Source: Spirochaetales bacterium
Lineage (GTDB): Bacteria > Spirochaetota > Spirochaetia > SZUA-6 > DRHE01
Direction of reading: 5' to 3'
Assembly: GCA_016935715.1 (NCBI GenBank)
Contig: JAFGQJ010000368.1
Location: forward strand, 1 to 12,086
DNA: 12,086 bases
Numbering within the stretch: position 1 is the first letter of the stretch; each line of letters begins with the position of its first letter. Below are positions 1 through 7,223 of this stretch, piece by piece. The translations under genes were made by a program, and so were the position numbers. Under the pieces are notes generated by a model. That model made no database searches and had not been told where the DNA came from. It was given only the letters and a program-made list of their open reading frames with translations.

Positions 1-24
1 AGTCCCCCGGCAGCCGAAAGACCC

Positions 25-1179
25 TCATTCGGCGGTTTCCTGCAGCAGGGCCGTCCATAGCGCCGCGACCCGGCGGATATCGTAGACTGACACCGCGGCT
101 TTCCTCCCCTCAAGGCTCAAATGCGCGCGCAGAACGGCGTCACCGGCCAGCGCCGTGAGCACCGCGCAGACCGCCTGGGGATCCGCTTCGTGCAGGACGG
201 TCCCCTCCTCCTCCCGGATCCTGCCGCCCGCTGCCAGCGTGTCCGCGTAGGGCAGGATCTCTCCGGGGCCCTGCATCCTCTGGCTCACGACGGGAACGCC
301 GCAGGCCATGGCTTCGATCACGGGGATGCAGAAACCCTCCCACTCGGAAAGATTGAGATAAAGATCCATCCGCCTGTACAGCTCCGCCATCTGCGGTCCA
401 CTCATCTCCCCCACGATGATCCGCACCCGATCCTCCAGACCGCGGCGCGCGATCAGAGCGGGAAGGTCGACTCCGTCGAGAGAAACCAGACGGTTCGTCT
501 TGATCAGCAGACGGCTGCCGGGATGACGGGCCGCAAACAGTGCGAAGGAATGGACGATGAGATCGAAGCGCTTGCGTCTGGAATTGTTGGCCACCGTCCC
601 TATGACCAGGGCGGCATCGGAGCCGGTGCTCCTATCCAGGGGGCTGCGCTCCGTCGTACGGACCGGTGCGAACAGCCCGGTGTCCACCCCGTGGGGGACA
701 ACCGGACCGATCCTGGCACATCCTGCCATCTCGAGAAAAGCGGCGGTCCTGGCGGTCAGGGGAACGTAGGTCGGCGAGCCGGGGAGAGCCCCGCGGGGCA
801 CGCGGGAGAACTGGGACCAGAGGAAGCAGGGAAGCCCGACGCCGGGGCCGCAGCCCGGAACTCCGTGCAGGAAGGGGAACTGGTCCGGGTAACCCAGAGC
901 GATCAGCGCCCGGGCATCGGTGCTCCTGGACAGGTCTTCGAATGTCGGGGCGCTCTCGCTGCAGCCCTGGAGGCGCCACTGCGGCTCCATCGAGACGGGA
1001 AACGCCCCTGCCGGCGCGGAGACATCCGCTTCCTGGTCGAAGGACACCGGTCCGCCGACGAAGATGCGTCGGCCCTGGCTCCGCCAGATCGCCGCCAGGC
1101 ACTCGAGCTGCCGAAGGAACGAGGGCCTGCCGTCCGGCGGCAATCCCGAGAGCAGAACAATGCTGCCGGTCCTCTCCAC
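25..1179 (-). CDS. Glycosyltransferase family 4 (GT-B fold) protein
   Basis: A 384-residue protein, a usual GT4 length. GT4 enzymes transfer a sugar from an NDP-sugar to an acceptor in the cytoplasm. The C-terminal half is the diagnostic part: IGTVANNSRRKRFD (193-206) opens the donor-binding domain, LLIKTNR (224-230) supplies a candidate phosphate-binding lysine (K227), and EGFCIPVIEAMACG (281-294) is the EX7E signature with E281 and E289. The N-terminal acceptor domain is less typical but has VPHGVDTGLF (161-170), the usual interdomain motif. No signal peptide or membrane segment is seen. The start is GTG at 1179: no ATG occurs before residue 64, and GTG lies 6 nt after the nagA stop, so the two are probably co-transcribed. 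Donor and acceptor cannot be told from sequence. The nagA and PIG-L neighbours suggest a GlcNAc-type donor, as in BshA or MshA, but that is inference. Confidence 0.88.
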   Translation of the reverse strand: MERTGSIVLLSGLPPDGRPSFLRQLECLAAIWRSQGRRIFVGGPVSFDQEADVSAPAGAFPVSMEPQWRLQGCSESAPTFEDLSRSTDARALIALGYPDQFPFLHGVPGCGPGVGLPCFLWSQFSRVPRGALPGSPTYVPLTARTAAFLEMAGCARIGPVVPHGVDTGLFAPVRTTERSPLDRSTGSDAALVIGTVANNSRRKRFDLIVHSFALFAARHPGSRLLIKTNRLVSLDGVDLPALIARRGLEDRVRIIVGEMSGPQMAELYRRMDLYLNLSEWEGFCIPVIEAMACGVPVVSQRMQGPGEILPYADTLAAGGRIREEEGTVLHEADPQAVCAVLTALAGDAVLRAHLSLEGRKAAVSVYDIRRVAALWTALLQETAE

Positions 1180-1185
1180 CTGCCG

Positions 1186-2370
1186 CTAACCGCCGTACAC
1201 GCAGCGTCCGGCCCGGAAGGTCATGCAGACGCGCAGGTCCGGCTCCATGAGAACCAGGTCGGCATCCATGCCCTCCGCCAGACTTCCCTTTCGATCCTGG
1301 ATTCCCAGGACGCAGGCCGGATTGTACGAGGCTGCATGCACGGCCTGAGCCAGGCTGCAGCCGGTGTGCCGGATGAAGCGCGCGATCAGCTCGCTCATCC
1401 CGAGGGAGGTGCCTATCAGGGTGCCGTCCAGGTAACGGGCCGTGCCGTCCTTCGACTCGTAGTCCAGGCCGTTGTACGTGTAGCGGCCGTCGGGCAATCC
1501 CATGGCCTGCATGCCGTCGGAGATCAGGACCAGGCGACCGCCCTCTTGACCGTTGCCGCCCGGGTGTCGGCCGCTCAGGTGCCGGGCCGCCAGGCGCAGC
1601 ATGACGGGGTGGATGTGTACGCCGTCGGGGATTATCTGGACGCTCACTCCATCTGCTTCCAGCAGCGCCGGGATCGGACCCGGCTGGCGGTGGTGCATCG
1701 GCATCATGGCATTGTACAGGTGGGTGACATGGGAGATACCCGCCTGGATTCCTGAGATGGTTTGCCGGTAATCCGCCGTCGAGTGGCCGAAGGATGCCAC
1801 CACACCCCGGTCTCTCAAGGTTCCGATCATCTCCAGGGCACCGGGCAGCTCCGGAGCAATGGTCATCATGCGCAGGCGGTCCCCGGCACGCTCCCAGATC
1901 CGCTGGATAGTGGCGTCGTCGACCGGGGCCAGGCATTCCTCCCGGATCATGCCCCGCTTGCCGGCGGCGATGAAAGGTCCCTCCAGGTGGATGCCCAGGA
2001 GCTGCGCCCCGCCGCCGTCACCGGTGCAGCCCTGCGCCGCCGCCGCCAGGTGACTGTTGTCCCCCTCGCGCCGATACACGGTGGTGGCCAGCCAGCCGGT
2101 CACCCCGAAGCGGGCGCAGGTCGCCGAGATCGCAGCCAGTGCTTCGGGGGTGCCGTCCAGGACATCGGCTCCCCCCGCCCCCTGGACGTGAACGTCGATG
2201 AACCCGGGGGTGACGATTTTGCCCCCGGCGTCTATGCGCCTGTGAAAATCCCTGATCCCGCCGGGAGTCGAAATCCGCTGTATCCTTCCCTTCCCGAGCA
2301 GGATATCCCGATCCTCCAGCTCTTCGAAGGGAGTGACGATCCGTGCGCCCGAAATCAATATCGTTTCCAT
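1186..2370 (-). CDS. nagA: N-acetylglucosamine-6-phosphate deacetylase (NagA)
   Basis: A 394-residue amidohydrolase-fold enzyme of full length. The family hydrolyses GlcNAc-6-phosphate to GlcN-6-phosphate and acetate in the cytoplasm, for amino-sugar catabolism or cell-wall recycling. Visible landmarks: VTPGFIDVHVQGAGG (53-67) after a small N-terminal beta-sandwich part; HLEGPF (128-133) with metal ligand E130; FGHSTADY (194-201) with H196; THLYNAM (216-222) with H217; IIPDGVHIHP (246-255) with substrate-side H252; and ISDGMQAMG (283-291) with catalytic D285. The first metal motif is H61-x-Q63 instead of HxH, so a single-metal site like that of E. coli NagA (QxN there) is likely. The open frame runs on to 3444 without a stop, but ATG 2370 is chosen because METILISGARIV fits family N-termini and a promoter lies just upstream. 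It is divergent from the NagB-like fusion gene, which supplies the expected next step. Confidence 0.93.
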   Translation of the reverse strand: METILISGARIVTPFEELEDRDILLGKGRIQRISTPGGIRDFHRRIDAGGKIVTPGFIDVHVQGAGGADVLDGTPEALAAISATCARFGVTGWLATTVYRREGDNSHLAAAAQGCTGDGGGAQLLGIHLEGPFIAAGKRGMIREECLAPVDDATIQRIWERAGDRLRMMTIAPELPGALEMIGTLRDRGVVASFGHSTADYRQTISGIQAGISHVTHLYNAMMPMHHRQPGPIPALLEADGVSVQIIPDGVHIHPVMLRLAARHLSGRHPGGNGQEGGRLVLISDGMQAMGLPDGRYTYNGLDYESKDGTARYLDGTLIGTSLGMSELIARFIRHTGCSLAQAVHAASYNPACVLGIQDRKGSLAEGMDADLVLMEPDLRVCMTFRAGRCVYGG

Positions 2371-2382
2371 GGGTACAGAGAG

Positions 2383-2412
2383 AGTGTAGAGAGTTCCGGA
2401 GCCCCTGGTCAA
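2383..2412 (-). promoter_or_regulatory. Sigma70-like promoter of nagA, very close to its start codon
   Basis: Read on the minus strand, TTGACC (2412-2407) is a five-of-six match to the -35 consensus. TACACT (2388-2383) is a four-of-six match to the -10. The spacer is 18 nt. The -10 ends only 12 nt before the nagA ATG at 2370, so transcription should start about 5 nt upstream of the ATG. No Shine-Dalgarno sequence occurs in that stretch (CTCTCTGTACCC), so the message is probably leaderless or nearly so. Matches were judged by eye against the E. coli consensus; the host's consensus is unknown. Confidence 0.5.
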
Positions 2413-2427
2413 CGGTGCCCGGACGCT

Positions 2428-2461
2428 CCACCGGCGGTGCGGCGGTGCGCTTTGCCGGTGG
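2428..2461. repeat. Perfect 8-bp inverted repeat in the divergent control region
   Basis: CCACCGGC (2428-2435) is the exact reverse complement of GCCGGTGG (2454-2461), with an 18-nt spacer. It lies 15 bp upstream of the nagA -35 hexamer and overlaps the 8-bp tandem array. It could be an operator for a dimeric regulator of the divergent genes, or an incidental result of the skewed composition. No regulator gene lies in the window. Confidence 0.4.
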
Positions 2462-2487
2462 TGCGGCGGCGCGGCGGTGCGGCGGCG
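2434..2487. repeat. 8-bp tandem repeat array, unit GCGGYGCG
   Basis: Seven consecutive 8-bp units, the last one incomplete: GCGGTGCG, GCGGTGCG, CTTTGCCG (degenerate), GTGGTGCG, GCGGCGCG, GCGGTGCG, GCGGCG. The array fills much of the 150-bp divergent spacer between nagA and the NagB-like fusion gene. The units hold few A or T bases and no promoter for the plus-strand gene is visible here. Arrays of this kind can vary in copy number by slippage. In a promoter region that would change spacing between control elements. Confidence 0.75.
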
Positions 2488-2494
2488 TCGACTT

Positions 2495-2520
2495 GAGGAG
2501 CCCGGCCGAGCCGGGGTAGA
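2495..2520 (+). promoter_or_regulatory. Ribosome binding site with a hairpin between Shine-Dalgarno and start codon
   Basis: The best Shine-Dalgarno sequence, GAGGAG (2495-2500), lies 20 nt before the ATG at 2521, normally too far. Directly after it is a perfect hairpin: CCCGGC (2501-2506), loop CGA, GCCGGG (2510-2515). If it folds, the effective spacing becomes 5 nt (2516-2520), which is normal. The in-frame stop TGA at 2494-2496, with no ATG, GTG or TTG between it and 2521, shows that 2521 is the first possible start. A weak alternative is the GGGG at 2513-2516 acting alone as a close Shine-Dalgarno. Confidence 0.5.
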
Positions 2521-4881
2521 ATGAGCAGACAGGAAAGGATCGACGCTTTGAGCTCGATGGTCGAACAAAAGGTTCTCGAACGCTCCGGAGAAAAGCTGCT
2601 CTACCCGCCCACGGAAAAGATCGGGGTAGTGGTCGTGGATTCTTTTCCCGCCCTCGGGACATTGGCGGCGATGCGCTTCATCGAGTGGGCGCAGAGCAAT
2701 CCGGAAGGGGCGATCGCGCTGCCCACGGGCAAGACCCCGGAGCATTTCATCAAGGAGGTGACCCGCCTGCGGGAGGGATGGAACAGTGCTGCCGTGCGGA
2801 AGGAGCTGGAGGATTTCGGCATCGTTGCCTCCGGCGGCTGCGACCTGGCGGGACTGCATTTCGTGCAGATCGATGAGTTCTATCCGATCAATCCCCTGCA
2901 CCACAACAGCTTCTTCTACTACGTGAATCGCTTCTACATCGAGGGCTTCGGGCTGGACCCCGGGCGGGCCCTGCTGATCGACTGCAGCCGGATCGGCCTT
3001 CCCGAAGGCAGGACTCTGGAGGAGGTCTGGACGGATGACGAGGTGGACATCAGCCTGCGCCATCGCATGGCCCGCAGCAGGAGCGAGCGTCAGCAGAAGG
3101 AGCTCATCGAGCGCATCGATCAGTGGTGCGTCGAATACGAAGACCGCATCCGAGAGCTCGGGGGGATCGGTTTTTTTCTCGGGGGAATCGGCCCGGACGG
3201 ACACATCGGCTTCAATGTCCGCGGATCGGACCTGTACTCCACAACCCGCCTGAGCACCATCAATTATGAAACCCAGGCGGCCGCGGCCGGGGATCTCGGC
3301 GGAATCGAAGTGGCCAGGAAGCGCCTCGTGATAACCATCGGCCTGGCCACCATCACCTTCAACCGCGATTGCGTGGCCCTCATCATGGCCGCCGGCGCAG
3401 CCAAAGCTCCGGTGGTGGCCGAGGCGGTCCAGGCCGAGCGGCACGTTCGCTTCCCTGCCAGCGCCCTGCGCACTCTACGCTCAGCCCGCTTCTACCTGAC
3501 CCGGGGGGCCGCCGGGGATCTGCATGCCCGGCGGCTGGCGGAGCTGCTCGCCTCCCCCTGCCCGACGGACGAGCAGACCGAACGGGCGGTAATCGATCTG
3601 TCGGTGAGCAGCAGGAAGAGGATCGACGCGCTGGAGGACGAGGATTTCCGCAGCTGTCCGTTCACCGCCAGGCTGCTGGAGTGCGGGCTCGGCTCCGCGC
3701 GGGAAATCTGCTCCCGCGTGAAGGACAGCCTCAAGGCCAAGATCGACGCGGGCACCCGTACCATGGAGAAGAGGGTGTTCCTGCATACCGAACCCCATCA
3801 CGATGATCTGATGCTGGGCTACCTGCCGTTCATCGTGCGCCACATCCGGGACCATTCGACGCGGCACTACTTTGCCACCCTGACCAGCGGATTCACTGCG
3901 GTGACCAACCAGTTCATGCTCAGACAGTGCAGGAAGCTCGATAGCCTTCTGCACTCTCCCGCCTTTGAGGATCTGGAGCTGTCCGGCTACTTCGAACCGG
4001 GCAACCGCATCTTCCGCAACCGGGACGTCTGGCAGTATCTGGACGGGGTGGCCGCCGGATCACGCTCCATGAAGGACGACGGGGAGATGCGGCGGCTGTA
4101 CAGGAACCTCGTGGAGCTCTACGAGGAACGGGACCGCCAGAGCCTCGAGGATCGGATCGAGGAGCTGATCAACTACTTCGAAACCCAGTACCCCGGGAAA
4201 AAAGACCTCCCCTACATCCAGCAGCTGAAAGGCATGTGCCGGGAGTGGGAGGCGGACTGTCTCTGGGGATACTTCGGCTGGAGCGGCGAATCGGTGCGCC
4301 ACCTCCGCCTGGGCTTCTACACGGGGGAAATCTTCACCGACGAGCCTACGATCGACCGGGACGTGGCGCCTGTCGTGAAGCTGCTGGAAGAGATCAACCC
4401 GGACGTGGTCACCCTTGCCCTGGATCCTGAGGCGAGCGGTCCGGACACCCACTACAAGGTTCTTCAGACCGTGACCGAGGCCCTCCGCCTGCACCAGGAA
4501 AAATCCGGCCGGGACGATCTGAAGATCCTCGGCTATCGAAACGTCTGGTATCGCTTCCATCCCGGCGAAGCGGACATCTTCGTACCGGTTTCCCTGAACA
4601 TGTTTGCCCTCCAGGAAAGCGCTTTCCGCAACACCTTCATCTCCCAGAAGTCCGCCTCCTTCCCGAGCTACGAGCATGACGGGCCTTTCTCCGAGCTGGC
4701 TCAGAAGATCCAGGTCAGCCAGTACCAGACCCTGAAGACCTGTCTGGGCCGGGAGTTTTTCAACGAGCATCCCAGCGCCCTGATCCGCGCCACCCGGGGA
4801 ATGGTATACCTGAAGGCCCTGAGCCTGGAGGAGCTGTACGAGCATTCCCGGAAGCTGCGCCGCAGCACGGAAAACCGGTGA
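2521..4881 (+). CDS. Fusion of a glucosamine-6-phosphate deaminase-like (NagB) domain and a PIG-L/LmbE de-N-acetylase-like domain
   Basis: A 786-residue, probably cytoplasmic protein; E. coli NagB has about 266 residues. NagB-like domain, about 30-345: sugar-phosphate loop ALPTGKTPEH (66-75), QIDEFYP (116-122) with D118 matching E. coli D72, and GGIGPDGHIGFN (221-232) with D226 and H228 matching D141 and H143. The residue matching catalytic E148 is V233, and that matching allosteric K160 is S245 (R158 is kept as R243). An Arg-rich insert of about 40 residues (about 160-200) precedes the DGH motif. PIG-L-like domain, about 418-700: TEPHHDDLMLGY (423-434) replaces the usual PHPDDE motif but keeps H426, D428 and D429. 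GPDTHYKV (640-647) supplies H644, the likely third metal ligand. The architecture recalls B. theta BT_0258 and, from memory, long NagB-like proteins of spirochaetes. Deaminase, isomerase or deacetylase activity is not assured. It is followed 46 nt later by the MFS gene. Confidence 0.87.
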   Translation: MSRQERIDALSSMVEQKVLERSGEKLLYPPTEKIGVVVVDSFPALGTLAAMRFIEWAQSNPEGAIALPTGKTPEHFIKEVTRLREGWNSAAVRKELEDFGIVASGGCDLAGLHFVQIDEFYPINPLHHNSFFYYVNRFYIEGFGLDPGRALLIDCSRIGLPEGRTLEEVWTDDEVDISLRHRMARSRSERQQKELIERIDQWCVEYEDRIRELGGIGFFLGGIGPDGHIGFNVRGSDLYSTTRLSTINYETQAAAAGDLGGIEVARKRLVITIGLATITFNRDCVALIMAAGAAKAPVVAEAVQAERHVRFPASALRTLRSARFYLTRGAAGDLHARRLAELLASPCPTDEQTERAVIDLSVSSRKRIDALEDEDFRSCPFTARLLECGLGSAREICSRVKDSLKAKIDAGTRTMEKRVFLHTEPHHDDLMLGYLPFIVRHIRDHSTRHYFATLTSGFTAVTNQFMLRQCRKLDSLLHSPAFEDLELSGYFEPGNRIFRNRDVWQYLDGVAAGSRSMKDDGEMRRLYRNLVELYEERDRQSLEDRIEELINYFETQYPGKKDLPYIQQLKGMCREWEADCLWGYFGWSGESVRHLRLGFYTGEIFTDEPTIDRDVAPVVKLLEEINPDVVTLALDPEASGPDTHYKVLQTVTEALRLHQEKSGRDDLKILGYRNVWYRFHPGEADIFVPVSLNMFALQESAFRNTFISQKSASFPSYEHDGPFSELAQKIQVSQYQTLKTCLGREFFNEHPSALIRATRGMVYLKALSLEELYEHSRKLRRSTENR

Positions 4882-4927
4882 AGCGCTCTGTGCCCATGCT
4901 CCCGGGCGGAACAGGATTCCCACTCAG

Positions 4928-7183
4928 ATGAGGAAACCAGCATTGAGCCCCGGAGAGCTCGGCCGGGTCAGGGGTCTGTTCGTCCTGTTTGCGATCCTGA
5001 ACACGATCTCCTTCACCCTGCTCAGCGGGAACATCATCACCCTGTACGTTCTGCGCCTGGGGGGAGGCAACTTCCTGGTCGGGCTTCTCTCCTCCTTCAT
5101 GTACAGCGCCTACCTGTTTCTGTTCGTGGGCCGAAGGATCGCCGCCGGGTGGAGGCTCGTTCCCCTCATGGGGCGGTTCTGGTTGCTCCGCTATCTGCTC
5201 ATGCTGCCCATCCTGGCATCCCCGTTTCTCGCCGCAGTGCAGCACACCGACCTGGCGTACCTGCTCATCATCTTCAGCGTCCTGGGATTCAATGCCGCCA
5301 GGGGAACGGCGATGGCAGCCTACAATCCGATCCTCGGGGAGATCGCCGCGGAAAAGGACCGGGGCGCGTTCCTGTCCCGCGTCCAGGCGATACAGCACTC
5401 GGTTACCCTGACCCTGGCGGTGGGCATGGCCCTGGTCCTGGGTCGCAGCGCTCCTCTGTACGTCTACTCCCTGTTCATCCTGGCGGGCATCGCCACCGGA
5501 CTGATCGCCGCCTCGATCGTGTTCCGTTTCCCCGAGCCCCCGCGACCCGAACGGCCCCGCAAGCGCCATCTCCTCCGTGGTTTCACGGACGCCTTTGCTC
5601 AACGGAGCTTCCGCATCTTCATCATCCTGTACTTCTTCACCACCCTGCTGATCTACATGGTGGCGCCTTTCCTGGTCGTGTACTTCAAACGCGCCTACCA
5701 GCAGCCGGACAACGTGATCCTGTTCTTCCTCGTATTCGGCAGCGCCGGCGCCGTGCTGATGGCTCTGGCCAGCGGATTCCTCATCGACAAGATCGGCGCC
5801 AAGCCCCTGTTTTTCCTCTTCGTGGCCGTGGTGACCCTGGTTCTCATTCCCATGGTCGTCTCTCCTCCGGTGAGCGGGCAGTTGGGCATTTGGATCTTCG
5901 CCTCTCTCGTGCTGCTGTTCTTCAACATGGGACAGTTCGGCATCCTGAACGCCGGACAAAACTACTTCCTCGGGGCGATCAAGGCCGAGGATCGCCTGGA
6001 TCTGGGGGTGATCTTCTACATGACCCTCGGCGTGGCCGGAGCCCTCGGCTCGATTCTCGGAGGTGTAATCCTCGAAGGCATGGAGAGCTGGCTGGCCGGC
6101 TCCTCTCTGGCGGGATCGGGCCTGGAGCTGCAGACGCGGGTGTTCCAGCTTTATTTCGGAGGGTTGGCCGTTCTCTCGGTTCTGGCGCTGCTGTTCGTCA
6201 ACGCCATGGAAAACCTCGGCGCCTATCCGATCCGGGATGCCATGGCCGTGATCCTGTCACCCCGGGACCTGAGGGCCATCAGCCTGACCCACCGGCTCAA
6301 GCGGGTTCAGAGCGTTGCCGAGGAAAAACAGACCCTGCGGGCCATGGGAGAGGCACAATCGGGACTGTCCCTGGAAGACGTGCTGTCACGGCTGCGTTCT
6401 CCCCGCTTCACGATACGGGCAGAGGCTCTGCAGGCGCTCGCGGATCTGCCTTTGAACCACAACGCTGTTCAAGCCCTCATCTCCGAGGTCAAGAATCACT
6501 CCTACACCACCGCTTACATGGCCGCCGATATCCTGGGCAACAGGCAGATCCGGGAGGGGATCCCTGTGCTGCGCAACAGCCTGGAATCCAAGGATTATTT
6601 CCTGCAGGGGAAGTCGATGGTGGCCCTGGCCAGGCTGGAGGACAGGCCCAGCCTCCAGAAGATACGGGCGAAACTGGAACAGACGCCCAACCCCAGGGTC
6701 ATCATCCACGCGGCCAGCTCGCTGGAGCTGTTCAGAGACGTGGAGGCGATCCCCCTGCTGATCAGCAAAATCGGGTTGAAAATGCAGCCCTACGTTCGGG
6801 ATGAGCTGATCCTTTCGATGGCGGGAATCCTGGGTTTCGGCGAGTGGTTCTATCCGATTTATGTCGAGTTTTTGGAGAGCGCTGGAACGGGAATCGCTAT
6901 GCTGGGCGATGCCGTGGCCGTTGCCGAATCACCCCGGGTGCCCAAAGGGCTGCTGGAGGAGCTGCTTGCCCGGCTCCCCCAGAGAAACCGTTCTCAATTC
7001 TCGGCCCTGGCCGTCGAGCTGCTGGAAACCGCCGGGATCGCTGTCTCGAACACGGGCATCGGCGGTTGGCTGTCCGCAGCGCTGCTGGATCCCCAGATGC
7101 TCAAGCTGGAACGCTTTCTGTTTCTGGTCGCGGCCGCGATCATCTGGAATGCCTGCCGCCCCAATTCCCCGAAAGTCGCGTAA
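4928..7183 (+). CDS. MFS transporter with a C-terminal HEAT-repeat-like domain
   Basis: A 751-residue inner-membrane protein, far longer than the usual 400-450 residues of an MFS permease. Residues 1-430 contain about twelve hydrophobic segments, near 15-41, 48-68, 83-104, 108-128, 156-172, 176-200, 228-253, 262-286, 292-311, 318-340, 358-382 and 404-426. A charged loop (201-227) lies between the two six-helix halves, and GFLIDKIGAK (283-292) resembles an MFS signature loop. Residues 480-720 form helical pairs like HEAT repeats, for example FTIRAEALQALADLP and YTTAYMAADILGNRQIREGI, predicted cytoplasmic. A last hydrophobic helix (728-741) precedes a short tail. ATG 4928 has only a weak AGGA (4914-4917) 10 nt upstream. 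It is probably co-transcribed with the NagB-like fusion gene, so an amino sugar or sugar conjugate is a fair substrate guess. Substrate and direction are unknown. Confidence 0.83.
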   Translation: MRKPALSPGELGRVRGLFVLFAILNTISFTLLSGNIITLYVLRLGGGNFLVGLLSSFMYSAYLFLFVGRRIAAGWRLVPLMGRFWLLRYLLMLPILASPFLAAVQHTDLAYLLIIFSVLGFNAARGTAMAAYNPILGEIAAEKDRGAFLSRVQAIQHSVTLTLAVGMALVLGRSAPLYVYSLFILAGIATGLIAASIVFRFPEPPRPERPRKRHLLRGFTDAFAQRSFRIFIILYFFTTLLIYMVAPFLVVYFKRAYQQPDNVILFFLVFGSAGAVLMALASGFLIDKIGAKPLFFLFVAVVTLVLIPMVVSPPVSGQLGIWIFASLVLLFFNMGQFGILNAGQNYFLGAIKAEDRLDLGVIFYMTLGVAGALGSILGGVILEGMESWLAGSSLAGSGLELQTRVFQLYFGGLAVLSVLALLFVNAMENLGAYPIRDAMAVILSPRDLRAISLTHRLKRVQSVAEEKQTLRAMGEAQSGLSLEDVLSRLRSPRFTIRAEALQALADLPLNHNAVQALISEVKNHSYTTAYMAADILGNRQIREGIPVLRNSLESKDYFLQGKSMVALARLEDRPSLQKIRAKLEQTPNPRVIIHAASSLELFRDVEAIPLLISKIGLKMQPYVRDELILSMAGILGFGEWFYPIYVEFLESAGTGIAMLGDAVAVAESPRVPKGLLEELLARLPQRNRSQFSALAVELLETAGIAVSNTGIGGWLSAALLDPQMLKLERFLFLVAAAIIWNACRPNSPKVA

Positions 7184-7223
7184 GCCCCTGCCGGGGCGGC
7201 TGCCCGTGAGAACCGGACCTGCC
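7184..7223. terminator. Convergent spacer with a weak GC hairpin, no clear terminator
   Basis: The MFS gene and the histidine kinase gene converge across 40 bp. GCCCC (7184-7188) and GGGGC (7193-7197) can pair across a TGCC loop, directly after the MFS stop codon. GTGAG (7206-7210) and CTCAC (7223-7227) form a second weak pair. Neither is followed by a T-tract on either strand, so intrinsic termination is doubtful. Read-through or Rho-dependent termination is possible. Confidence 0.2.

Noticed and set aside
121..1755. 544-residue plus-strand open frame opposite the GT4 and nagA genes
   Set aside because: It is antisense to two recognisable genes, has low-complexity Arg/Gly/His-rich composition and no family features. 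Long antisense frames are expected at this GC content.
2434..2487. CRISPR-like array
   Set aside because: The units are 8 bp, directly adjacent and without unique spacers, and no cas genes are present. It is a simple tandem repeat.
2371..3444. N-terminal extension of nagA up to 3444
   Set aside because: The extension is antisense to the NagB-like domain, shows no family similarity, and a promoter plus a family-typical N-terminus place the start at 2370.
4760..5959. 399-residue minus-strand frame rich in Glu, Gln, His and Asp
   Set aside because: This is the expected antisense of membrane-helix codons in the MFS gene; no independent signal supports it.
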